From NCBI GenBank assembly GCA_025526995.1, contig JAHLKG010000001.1:124001-188000 (forward strand): DNA of 64,000 nucleotides, read 5' to 3'. The DNA comes from Powellomyces hirtus (lineage: Eukaryota > Chytridiomycota > Chytridiomycetes > Spizellomycetales > Powellomycetaceae). The notes under the pieces are model-generated. The model was not told the origin of the DNA, did no database searches, and saw only the letters and a list, made by a program, of their open reading frames with translations. Position numbers and translations under genes: made by a program. This document shows positions 10,401 to 20,329 of this stretch, piece by piece (within the stretch, counting starts at the first letter, position 1; each line of letters starts with the position of its first letter).

Positions 10401-11382
10401 GGCATTTCGCCACACGGGGTTGCCCCACACCATTGTGAGCGACCGGGACCCCAAGTGGCTATCAGAATTCTGGCGGTACCTTATGCGGGCACTCGACGTC
10501 AAGCAGGAACTCTCGTCGGCACAACACCAACAGACCGATGGCAAGGCGGAGAACGCCATCAAGACGATCAAGGGAATCATGGGCTCCTATCTTGACTATG
10601 CCGGCTCCAACTGGAAGAGCTTACTCCCCACCCTCGAGTACAACTACAACCGAACGCCGCAGATGTCGACGGGACTATCCCCTTTCGAGATTGACCTAGG
10701 CCGCGTTCCCCGGGTACCGAACCAATGGGTAGCACCTAACCCTGGGGAGATGATAAGGCAATCGGCACGAACCGCCGTGGAGAGACGGATTAAGGAATTC
10801 GCCAACGTGAGTCGCATCGTGCAGCAACGGCTCCGAGACGCACAGGACCAGCAGGCAAAGTACTACGACCGCAAGAAGCACACGGAAGCATACCGAGAGG
10901 GTGACAAGGTCTTACTTCACCGTGAGGGTATCGCGATTACCAGCGTCACCACAAGGAACAAAAAGCTGGCTGAACATTGGATTGGGCCATTCACAGTACG
11001 CGGCAAGGGCCCGCATCCTGACACCTACGAGCTCGAACTACCCAAGGAGTTCACCGGGTTGCACCCAGTCTTTCATGTCAGCATTCTGAGACGTTACCAT
11101 GACCCGGGCGGTACCCTGTACAGACAGGTCACCGCTCCGCCTGAGCCCGAGAAGGACGAAGACGGTCAGGAGACCTACCAAGTGGACAAGATCCTAAACG
11201 CCAGATGGCACAGGAACACAGAGCAGTTCTTAGTCAAGTGGACAGGTTACGGCAGCACCCAGAACACGTGGGAGCCGTATGCACACGTGAAGGGGACGAC
11301 CGCACTGGAAGAATGGCTTCGGGAGCACCCCGGAGAGGACCGCGGCCAAAGGCTAGCAGCCAGGCGACGTAAGAGAACCTAG
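7413..11382 (+). pseudogene. pol: Gypsy-1b pol (PR, RT, RNase H, integrase, chromodomain), broken
   Basis: The frame overlaps gag from 7413 and contains a protease with a DTG active site (LIDTGCN, about 7600-7614), then RT up to the 8 bp deletion near 8549 that shifts the frame. Past it the correct frame carries FGHFEYN and FGLTNAP, stops at TGA 8785-8787, then runs 8803-11382: YLDD, RNase H, HHCC zinc finger, integrase core and chromodomain (about 11170-11318). The integrase Asp-Asp-Glu set is complete here (GMDIFF, SDRDP, GKAEN), but the RNase H third acidic residue is Asn (VNHKSL). Total coding length would be about 1320 codons, normal for a chromovirus. Confidence 0.95.
7446..7452 (+). 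promoter_or_regulatory. Candidate -1 ribosomal frameshift heptamer GGATTTT
   Basis: In the gag frame this reads G GAT TTT, the X-XXY-YYZ-like heptamer GGAUUUU known to work in red clover necrotic mosaic virus. It lies inside the roughly 55 nt gag-pol overlap, four codons before the gag stop, and pol continues in the -1 frame. The same heptamer in the same phase occurs in Gypsy-1c (39697-39703) and in the unrelated Gypsy-3. Confidence 0.6.
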
Positions 11383-11455
11383 ATAGCGAGCTGTACGGTA
11401 GATTAACAAGAGATATGCTACTTGAGGTAGAGGACATTATAGCGCGAGATCTCGG

Positions 11456-12286
11456 CATCGTTGGACGATGGCCGAAGGCTGCTGGGCAGCATACCTCGCT
11501 GGGCGAGATGCCGGCATCGTTGGACGATGGCCGAAGGCTGCTGGGCAGCATACCTCACTGGGTGAGATGCCGGGATCGCTGGGCGATGAGCCGACGGCTT
11601 GCCGATGCAAGGTGACCGGCACCAGATTTGCATGGCAGCGTACCTCGAGACCCGTGGGGACCATGGCCGTGGTACATACCTACGCGAAGGGGAAGAGAAG
11701 GGCTTCGGCCAAGATACCGGCATCGTTTGACGATGGGCCGAAGGCCGCTGGGCGGCATACCTCACTGGGTGAGAAGGGTGATGCTGGGCATCGACCGGCT
11801 GCCGATGCAAGGTGACCGGCACCAGATTTGCATGGCAGCGTACCTCGAGACCCGCGGGGACCATGTCCGTAATACATACCCACGCGAAGGGGAAGAGAAG
11901 GGCTTCGGCCAGGATACCGGCATTGTTTGACTATGGGCCGAAGGTCGCTGGGCGACATACCTCGCTGGGCGAGATGCCGGGATCGCTGGGCGATGAGCCG
12001 AAGACTGCGAGGCAGTAGACCTCACAAGGTGAGATGCCGGCATCGTTGGACGATGGCCGAAGACTGCGAGGCAGTAGACCTCACGAGGTGAGATGCCGGC
12101 ATTGTTGGACGATGGCCGAAGGCTGCTGGGCAGCATATCTCGCTGGGCGAGATGCCGGAATTGTTGGACGATGAGCCGAAGACTGCAAGGCAGTAGACCT
12201 CACTAGGTGAGATACCGGCATCGTTGGACGATGGCCGGGGAACCGTTGGACGGTCTTCCCAACGGGGAAGTGTGATGCAGGGCATC
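11456..12286 (+). repeat. Hairpin array, Gypsy-1b 3' region
   Basis: Second copy of the 3698-4528 array, with only two or three base changes noticed (for example 12162, C to T, turning one ATCGT stem into ATTGT and leaving a T-G wobble). All other stems are preserved. Confidence 0.9.
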
Positions 12287-12487
12287 TACCATGAGTACCA
12301 TAGCCGGGAGGAAGCCGAGTGACATTGGACACAGCGGACGCATACGAAATGCTATAAGGCTCAAGGGAGCACAGCGATGAGAAGGCAAGTACAGCGATGA
12401 GATTGTGGTACTGAATTTGATTATACGGGCCGAAGGCCAGGCCCCGAAGGAGCAACAGACAACAAGTGAAAGTATGTACAAGAAGGA

Positions 12488-12518
12488 GGGGAGGAGAGTT
12501 GTTGGGGGTGTCAGCCAT
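12488..12518 (-). pseudogene. 5' stub of antisense Cys-rich gene in Gypsy-1b
   Basis: Identical to 4730-4760: ATG at 12518 and about nine codons, then the deletion that removed the rest of the gene still present in Gypsy-1c. The TG microsatellite 12520-12564 lies beside it. Confidence 0.68.
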
Positions 12519-12977
12519 GGTGTGTGTGTGTGTGTGTGTGTGCGTATGTGTGTGTGTGTGGTGTGAGTTCGTCGAGCTACAAAGAAAAGAAGAGCGAGAG
12601 GGGGGGAGATTCGACGGGCAGTACCTTTTAAAGGCTCGACCTGCTTGGGAACGCTCGGAAATTCAGGTGTTAGTGTTTCATCCCCTACGGAGCGCAGCAG
12701 ATGTTACTTATCGAAATCCGTATGGAGGAAGCTACTTGTGATTCATCTAGGGCCCCTACGAAGAGAGAAATAGACTTTCCGACGGCTTCGCGCACCACGA
12801 AGGGCGGAGACTACCCGTCGGAGACTACCGCGACGCGACCCGTGCCAGGGTCGCCTCCCCAGCCTCATCTTCCCACAACCACGTCAGCATCCGTTAACCC
12901 GCCGCCGCCCGGCTTAGGCAAGCTTCGCCTCGCTGAAGAGATTCGAGCCTAAGAGATAGTCGCGAGTCTAAGGGGGG

Positions 12978-13252
12978 TGTAATGAGGCGTGGCTCACCAG
13001 CCTAAGCCTAGACACGCGTCGGGAAGGGCCCCACGCGAGATGGATGCTAGCGTCAGCATCCCGAAGGGTACTAGACCTCAGGGATGGCCACGAATGGCCA
13101 TCACGTGACCAGGGCCGCTCCGCGGCCTAGAAGAAAAGAAGGAATGCTCCGACGAGGGCGCATTCAGGACTTAGTGATCTAACAGTAGAATTAGAGATAG
13201 GGAATTCCCGAATAGAAGACTAGACTCTGGCAACGGACCTAGTATTATTACA
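12978..13252 (+). repeat. Gypsy-1b 3' LTR (275 bp)
   Basis: Same as 5220-5494. TGTAAT...ATTACA, preceded by the TAAGGGGGG purine tract. Followed by the duplicated 65 bp flank and then, at 13318, by the minus-strand Gypsy-3 pol end. Confidence 0.95.
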
Positions 13253-13321
13253 CATAGCCTGGATAGGGAGCGGCTCCTGAGCGGCTTTGTCCATTGAACA
13301 GGGAGCTCAAGCTTTGTTCAT

Positions 13322-16300
13322 CTATCTAAATCTCAGCGGGGGGTTGTTAACCCTCCATATTTCAAATGCTTCGGTATCCTTAATGTTGGCTTCTGGTTGC
13401 CATGAAGGTTCCGGCCAGCCGACGTATTTTGTCAAGAACATTCGGCGGCGGTTGTGGCGTTGGCCGGTTATTCGTTCGTCGAGTATGGCTTCGACAGGAT
13501 ATTCGAGCTCTCCTTCGATTAAGACGGGTTCTGGAGGAGGCGGTGTTTTATCGCGGAGTGGGTGTGTAGATGGTACGTGTTTCTGCAGGATGTTAACGTG
13601 GAAGTAGGGCCAAATCGCTTTAAGGACCGTATGGGACAGGTCTAGGCGATAGGTGTCTGGGTGTGGTCCTTTAGCCGAGATGGTGAATGGCCCGATCCAT
13701 TTAGGGGTCAGATTGAGTGGTTTGACTTGGTCAAAATTGATGGTAAGCTGTTCGCAATTGAGGTCAACAAGGTTGCCGACTTCAAAGGCAATGGGGATTC
13801 GCCCCTGATTGACTTATTGTTCATAACGATCTTGTTCATTGCGAAGCGCCTGTTGAACCGTAAGGTGAATATTCGCAGCACATTTCTGATATAGTTGGAC
13901 GAGTGCTCGGTCTGACGGTGCCATTCGGGCGAGTTGCTCAGGGTTGGTATTTCAACCGGGTGGACGCGGCATTCGATTTAGTTCGATGTCGAACGGGGCC
14001 AGACCATTGAGGTGACGTCGCGGCATGGAATTCAGGCAGAATTCCACGAGAGGGAGGAACTCGCGCCAATTTGTTCCGCTATAATCCAGGTATTTACGAG
14101 TAATGAACTTAGCAACTTGGATCATTCTTTCCACTCGGCCATCTGTTTGTTGGTGTCGGGCCGTGGCAAATTCATGTCGGACGCCAGTTAATTTGGCGAA
14201 GGCAGAGAAAAGGTCTGCCAGTAATCGCGGCTCTCGATTGGAGATGATGAGGACAGGTATACCGGTATGTTTCCAGACTTGGCTCAAGATGAGAGTCATC
14301 AATTCACGTGTAGAGAGTATGCTTCCCGCGGGGATTAGATGTGTTCGACTGGATAGATAATCTACGATGCAGATGATAAAAGGGTGCTCAGAACTTCCTC
14401 AGGGTCGAGGCAACTCGAAGAGGTCGAACCCATGAGTATGAATAACTGTGGATGGTATGGGGAGTGGTCGAAGAAGGCCATTGCGTTGTGGGCGCGAAAA
14501 GGAGCGGCATTTGGTACAAGTACGAACAAAAGAACGAATGTCCTGTTGCATCTTAGGCCAAAAGTAACGGCGTAGCATTTTGGCATAGGTAGCCAGTGGG
14601 CCTTGGTGCCCTCCATTAGGTAGCTCGTCATGGAATTCTTGAATGATCCCATCCAGTTGTATCGCAAATCGTCGATATCGACCTGGTTGCTCGTGCTCAG
14701 GTTTCCGTAGTAATTCAAGAATATGATTCGCATAGTCATCTTGTCGTAGCTCGCCTTTCCACTCTTCAAATCCGAATGTAGTCGGAAATGGATGTTCATT
14801 GGCATTCATATAGGCAGTGATCATTAGCCGTTTCTGACATTCAATGCAACGTGGTGCATAAGTAGGACTTCGAGAAAGTAGGTCGGCAATGGTGTTGAAT
14901 CGGCCGGGGAGATATTGAATAGAGAAATCAAACTCCTGTAAGGTTTCGACCCAGCCGGCTTGCCGTTTGCTCAAATGTGGTTGAGTTTGTAAATGTTCTA
15001 GTGATCGGTGATCGACGAATGCAATGAAGGTCCAATTGATGAGATAAAATTGATTAGTTTTTAGGAATCTGACAAGGGCTAGGAGCTCTTGCTTGTGTAC
15101 TGGATATCGAGTTTCGGCTCCATTCATTTTTCGCGAAAAGAATAAGACAGGACGAAGTTTGGGAAGTTGCTCCATGGCTTGCACACGATGAATCGGTAGT
15201 GGCATCGGAAGCGGCTTCCCGTCAGGAGGTTGTCCTGGCCATCCTGAAATAGCATATCCCAAAGAGCCCGTGTGGACATAAATTGGACTATCCGGATTGA
15301 AGGTAACTAAGACTGGAGCCGTTGTTACGGCGGTTTTGAGGGCATCGAAAGCTTCTTGTTCCTTCGATGTCCATTCGAACGCGGCTTTAGCACCTTGTAA
15401 TGCCGAGAGCGGAGACGCAATTTCGGCATATCGTTCGATGTAATCCAGGAAATAATTGGTCAGTCCAAGAAATTGTCGAATGTGTCTTGTAGTTCGCGGA
15501 ATCGGCCAATCTCGGACAGCCGAAATCTTGCTATCTGCAATACGCATGCCTTTAACACTGAAAAGGTGTCCACAGAATTCGACTTCCGGTTGTCCCCATT
15601 GGCACTTTGCTGCATTGACATAAAGGGAATGGTCTTCTAATCGTCGGAGCACCTCGGCTACATTTTCCCGATGTTTTGCAGGATTAGACGAGAACATGAG
15701 AATATCGTCCAGGTAACAAATGACACAAAGATCATAAAGGTTGCCGAGGACTTGATTCATAAGCCGTTGAAAAGCGCCAGGTGCATTACATAGGCCGAAG
15801 GGCATGACGACATATTCGAAGAGTCCGAATCTTGTGCAAATAGCTGTTTTCTCGCGGTCTTCCGGGGCAATAAGCAATCGATGGTAGGCATCTTTTAGAT
15901 CAATAAGAGTATAGAAGCGGGCGCCCAATAGTTGGTTCCTCATTTCCTTCAAATTTGGAAGCGGAGTACGGTCCTTAATTGTCACGGCATTCAATCCGCG
16001 ATAATCCCAACAGACGCGGATCCCGCCGGTCTTCTTAACAGCGAAAACCACGGAGGCGCCCCAAGGAGACTTAGAATGTTGTATCCATCCTTTAGAAAGC
16101 AGATGATCAAGTTGTTTTCGAAGCTCAGTCAATTGATCTTGCGATAGTGGGCGTAGGGTTTGAAATACTGGTTTTGATCCAGGGACTAGATCGGTATGAA
16201 AATTGTTGTCGCCTTGATCAGGAGGTAAGTCGTCGCTTTCTTTGAAGAGCGTTTCTTCAAACCTTTGGAGTACTGAATCCAAGAATGTAGGCCACGATTT

Positions 16301-17116
16301 ATGATTGGATTCGGAGGTGTCCTTATCTACTGCAGGCCGTACGTGGATTGCGAAAGCTTCACGATACTGGTTATGTCGTAATTGTTTGTTGAACCGCTTA
16401 GTTGATACAGCAGCAATGCCTTGATAAGGTCTTTGTCTTTCTCGCTTCACGCTTTTAGCAGCTCCTCGGATCGTGAATGTTCCAGTCTTACGGACAAAGG
16501 AATCCGGGTCTTCAGCATGTCAAGGAGATCGTAGCGAAGAACAATCAAAGGGTTGATCATTCAACGTAAACATAATGCGATGCGGTCGTTCGAGAGTAAC
16601 ACATGTAAAAGTTCCTATTGCTTCAAAGAATGGTAATCCTAGAATGACCGGAATCCCGATCGGTGCAATCTCGAAATTGAACGATGCAATCGGAGCATAG
16701 CTCTGCGAAATATTGTTGAAGATCGCTATCGATTGAGTCGTAAGGGACGTAATTTGAATAGTCTGTCCTGCGCCAGCAGTGTCGATACTGTAAGGATGTT
16801 TGAGGGGTTTCCTTTGAAGTTGTCGTTCTTCTGCGATTCGATCTTGGACCACCATGGTATTACAGCCAGTATCCAGAAGGGCTATAATTGGTGCATTGCC
16901 AATTTTGATACGGAATACCCAACTAGGTGCGCTCGAAGCTTTGCCTGGTATGAGGTTGGCCTCAAGATTAGCTCGGCGAATTGCAGTAGGATTGCCCGTA
17001 GGGTGCTCGGGTGGTCGATGACAAGTCATCCAAGGGATGTCGGATGCAGGGAGGACTATATGACCCCCCTTAGGCTGGGAGGAACCGATCTCTATTCCCA
17101 GCCGTCCAGAAAATCC
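13322..17116 (-). pseudogene. pol: Gypsy-3 pol (PR, RT, RNase H, integrase, chromodomain), multiple stops
   Basis: One frame throughout, -1 relative to gag. Protease has LLDTGCN (about 16860). RT-RNase H covers 16450-14402 with YLDD (YLDDILMFS) and HKQELL. Integrase has the first Asp (GFDLF) and the Glu (GRVERM), but the second Asp is Asn (ISNREPR). The C-terminus is a complete chromodomain (EYPVEAILDER, then YVGWPEPSW, about 13480-13370) ending at TAG 13324-13322. In-frame stops are TGA at 16520 and 14399, TGA at 13952 and TAA at 13814-13816. The TGAs fit CGA to TGA and the TAA fits CAA to TAA. The RNase H first Asp is also altered (VHTGSLGY where DAS/DSS is usual). Confidence 0.92.
17110..17116 (-). 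promoter_or_regulatory. Candidate -1 frameshift heptamer GGATTTT (Gypsy-3)
   Basis: Minus-strand GGATTTT in gag phase G GAT TTT, six codons before the gag TAG at 17094-17092. pol is in the -1 frame and open across the site. This is the same heptamer and phase as in Gypsy-1, although the surrounding sequences differ. Confidence 0.55.
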
Positions 17117-18317
17117 GTAGAATCTTTACCCGATTGATCTTCTTCAATATATGCGTCCAAATGATCTTCTTGCCTGGATTCCATTCGAGCGATTCGCGCA
17201 TTGCGGTATGTACTGGGAGGTTCATCCCCAAGGCTATCGCCATTGACATCTCGTTTGGCAAAACAATCTTGCATCAAATGATTAGTTTGGCCACAACGTT
17301 TACATAACATCACGTTCCCACGTCGAGGGTTAGGAGCCCTTTGTGTTGTTGTGGTATTAGGGAATGCCGGTTGTCTTGCTGGGGTTCTCTGCTGTGCAGT
17401 ATTAGGAGCCGGTAAGGTACGTCTCCTTGCAGGCGTTTGTGGAGCTGCTCATCGGGAGTTCTCATTTGCGGGTCTCTGTGGAGCACCCGCGGTCGTTCGC
17501 GTGGATTGAAACCCACGACGATAGGGACGAGAGGGACCTTGTTCAATACCCGAGTATGGATGAAAGCGGGTCGGCATTCGATTTTGAGATTTAGGTGCGG
17601 TAAGTTGACCATCAACCAGATTACGAGAGGCTGCTGCATTTCAAACGCAGATGACGGCAAGGGGCCAAGTCATGGCTTGACCCATAGTCAAGCGTAGGGT
17701 CATAAAATTCTGGAGGGCCCGAACGAGATAAAGGCCATACGTCGTATTTCGCAGAAGGCCAGCTCGAAAGAGATCAATCATCTCGCCCTCATTCAAGAGT
17801 CGCTCAGTAATCGTGCCGTTGGCTCGTACGGCGATTGTTTCGAGATGGCGATAGCGTTCCAATTCACAAATATAATCTTCCAAGGAGGTACCGAGAGAAA
17901 GAGCTGCCATTTCCTGATGTAAGCGAGTGGTGACATTTCGAGGCATCCAGCGTTGGTAGAACTGATTAGACCACCAAGCAGTGACGTCTTCAACGGGGGC
18001 TGCTGGCATAACACGGAGAACATTCATGATGCCCGTATGCCAGAGAATAACCGAAGGATCCATGTTGGTAATGGCATACTCGTCGAAGTACGTAAACTCG
18101 TTATAAGCAATGCCGGTATGGGCCGCAACAAGGTGGTTGCATGCTCGGACATTAGTCGTAACAAAAAGATCGATCAACTCCATATCATGTTCGCCGGAAT
18201 AGTAAGGAATGGTTTTAGTATTGGCGGCGAGAGTAGTTCGAAGGGTCAATTTGCCAAGTCGTTCATTGTTCTGAAGGACGGGACCAATAGGAGCTGCGAT
18301 AGTCCATGCGGCGGGGG

Positions 18318-18574
18318 TGTTGAGATTGGACTTTTGAGATAAACCTGTCAAATCGACAGCGCTCCAAGACTCCACGTGACCCCCGCTGCGCAATGGTGCT
18401 TCATCTGACCGCGAATGCTTAGATAGCTTGCACAGCCACCTTTCTTCTTCGTAGTGTAGCTCTCCTTCACCCATCGTTTACACTTAACAACAACACAATC
18501 ATTCCATTGTCATCGAGAGTGTCGAGCTAGCTTTTCTCTGTTGCACTACCCCTTAACCGGACCTACGCACAACA
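18318..18574 (+). repeat. Copia-1 5' LTR (257 bp)
   Basis: TGTTGAG...CACAACA. Same sequence as 23434-23690. Preceded by GGGGG, which also follows the 3' LTR. Confidence 0.95.
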
Positions 18575-18588
18575 GGTTATGAGCCCTG
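18575..18588 (+). promoter_or_regulatory. Copia-1 primer site: internal initiator-Met tRNA fragment
   Basis: GGTTATGAGCCCTG directly abuts the LTR. Its complement, CAGGGCTCATAACC, is the anticodon stem-loop (CAU anticodon) of eukaryotic initiator Met tRNA, as in the yeast tRNA. Drosophila copia and yeast Ty5 prime from this internal, cleaved half-tRNA. Copia-2 has the same 14 bases. Confidence 0.85.
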
Positions 18589-18655
18589 TCAGCCCGCTCA
18601 ACGCTTAAAACGACAAACATCCTGCATCCTTCTTCACGTTGTTCAATACTCAATC

Positions 18656-20329
18656 ATGCCATTGTCCCGTAGCCCCATTCGGACCAGGTCCGGAACAAAC
18701 ACTGCCCCTGCGCCGACGCAGGATTCTGCAGATGAGAGTCCTCACAGTGAGGACGACAAGAGTCGAGCCGCTCGACCTGACGACGAGATCGTCACCAAGG
18801 AGTATTTGGAGAAGGCGCTGTTGGAATCCCAACGCATTATCGCCGAAATGCAGGAACACATGCTGCTGGAATCGCAGCGACTCGCCGCCGAGTCACAAAG
18901 GGAGTCTCAGCACCTTGCGGCTGAATCCCAACGAGAGATGATGGAAAAGATGATTTCTACCTTCGCACAAATGCAAATGCAGACGGCCGCCGCTGCAAAC
19001 CCTCACGTCTTCCCGGAGGACCGCCCACACTCTCGCTCATCAGAGAATTCTTCTCCCACGTCGTCCTCAATGAATTCCGTCGCAAAGGAGCTCCTTAAAC
19101 AAGTTCCCAACTTCGATGGCGATATGAGTAGCCCGCAATTACTTCTCGAATTCATTGCAAAACTGGACGACTTTTTCGAGGTTGCATACCTTCCGCCACT
19201 TCTCGAAGCAAAAATGGCGGTAAGCAAACTCACATCTACCGCTCACATCTGGTGGAGGACCCAGGAAAGCCAGGGGACCGCCCCTCGAACATGGAATCAT
19301 CTCAAAACAACGCTACGCCTGAGATTCACACCACCAGCGTTCAGCTCAATGATCCGCGATAAACTGGATGATCTTTCGCAGACCACGTCGGTTATTGCAT
19401 ACAACAATGCGTTCAACAAACTCGTCATGCAGATTCCCGACATGAACAAAGGAGAAATCGAGCATCGCTATCTCAAGGGACTCAAGCGTCCTATCTACTC
19501 AGCCATCATCTCAAAGGATCTCTTGGATCTGGACGCCATGCAGGAAGCCGCAATCCGACAGGAACAGCTTACCTCAGAACGGGGCGCTTGTGTGCCCAAA
19601 ACCGAGTCTCACGTTGAAGCCCATGTGATGCATGGCAATTCGGACGCCAACACCAATGAACACGCGCCCCGAAAATCGTGGAAAAAACAACGCCGCCGCT
19701 CAGTTCCAGGATCTCCCTGCCTCCTCTGCGAACAAACCGGTCATTGGATGAAAGACTGCCCGAAAATGAAGGACGCGCGCGAGCTCCTTAAACAACATCA
19801 GCAAGAACCTGCTGTCGAAGCAAACCTCGTTTTGGCAACTAACCACAGGTCCTCGCACTCAATCGCCCTTGATTCTTGCGCAACGCACCACATTATCAAG
19901 GACGCTATTCTCCTTACTGACCTGCGACCCATCCCGGCAGTCCAAATCAGCGTCGCAAACGGCGAAAACCTTACCGCTCGCGAAGCAGGCACACTCACCA
20001 TCAGCAATAACGACACGGACGAAGCCATTGTCTGCGTCGACGTGCTCTACGTACCTGAAGCGAGCCGCAACTTGGTTTCCACATCGCCACTGAACCGGGA
20101 CGGTTACGAAATCACATTCTCAACTAACGGTTCCTCCATTTTAAAGAACGGCCGCGTTATCCTACCGCTCCGCCACAACGGAAACCTGCCATTTATCGAT
20201 GGTTATGTTGAAACCACCGCCGCTGCTTTTGCGACCGAAGCTGCAAAACAAAGGACCGCAATGTCTATAAACTATGGCATCAACGCTTTGGGCACATTGG
20301 ACAACGAGCGCTTCAAGCTGCGAATCTGA
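18656..20329 (+). CDS. gag: Copia-1 gag-protease (557 aa as read)
   Basis: Starts about 80 bp after the LTR. The N-terminal half is gag, with a Glu/Gln-rich coiled segment (repeated LESQR and AAESQRE) and a capsid-like stretch (TAHIWWRTQ). A CCHC knuckle follows (CLLC, GH, C). The aspartic protease motif reads ALDSCATHH where copia proteases normally have DSGAT, so the conserved Gly is Cys and activity is doubtful. The last roughly 20 codons (from about 20272) are out of frame: the integrase-proximal motif LWHQRFGH is found in the next frame. A one-base loss near 20270 is therefore the likely break in what should be a single copia gag-pol frame. Confidence 0.88.
   Translation: MPLSRSPIRTRSGTNTAPAPTQDSADESPHSEDDKSRAARPDDEIVTKEYLEKALLESQRIIAEMQEHMLLESQRLAAESQRESQHLAAESQREMMEKMISTFAQMQMQTAAAANPHVFPEDRPHSRSSENSSPTSSSMNSVAKELLKQVPNFDGDMSSPQLLLEFIAKLDDFFEVAYLPPLLEAKMAVSKLTSTAHIWWRTQESQGTAPRTWNHLKTTLRLRFTPPAFSSMIRDKLDDLSQTTSVIAYNNAFNKLVMQIPDMNKGEIEHRYLKGLKRPIYSAIISKDLLDLDAMQEAAIRQEQLTSERGACVPKTESHVEAHVMHGNSDANTNEHAPRKSWKKQRRRSVPGSPCLLCEQTGHWMKDCPKMKDARELLKQHQQEPAVEANLVLATNHRSSHSIALDSCATHHIIKDAILLTDLRPIPAVQISVANGENLTAREAGTLTISNNDTDEAIVCVDVLYVPEASRNLVSTSPLNRDGYEITFSTNGSSILKNGRVILPLRHNGNLPFIDGYVETTAAAFATEAAKQRTAMSINYGINALGTLDNERFKLRI

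Larger units (their letters stand above)
5948..13252 (+). mobile_element. Gypsy-1b: full-length Ty3/gypsy chromovirus, dead
   Basis: The order is LTR, primer site, gag, pol with protease-RT-RNase H-integrase-chromodomain, 3' hairpin array, polypurine tract, LTR. pol carries the same frameshift and TGA as Gypsy-1a. The two LTRs are unlike each other (265 versus 275 bp, roughly 20 differences), and the 5 bp flanks do not match (ACTGA left, CATAG right). The element therefore looks chimeric or recombined, not a clean insertion. Confidence 0.93.
5560..13317 (+). repeat. 7758 bp tandem duplication unit (second copy)
   Basis: Everything from 1 to 5559 reappears at 7759-13317 with a constant 7758 bp offset and only about five differences by eye. 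The unit contains 388 bp of 5' flank, a complete Gypsy-1 element and 65 bp of 3' flank. The first copy would begin about 2.2 kb before the window. The right edge (13317/13318) abuts the Gypsy-3 pol stop codon and coincides with loss of the Gypsy-3 3' end. Assembly duplication is an alternative, although the few substitutions argue against simple copying of one contig piece. Confidence 0.85.
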
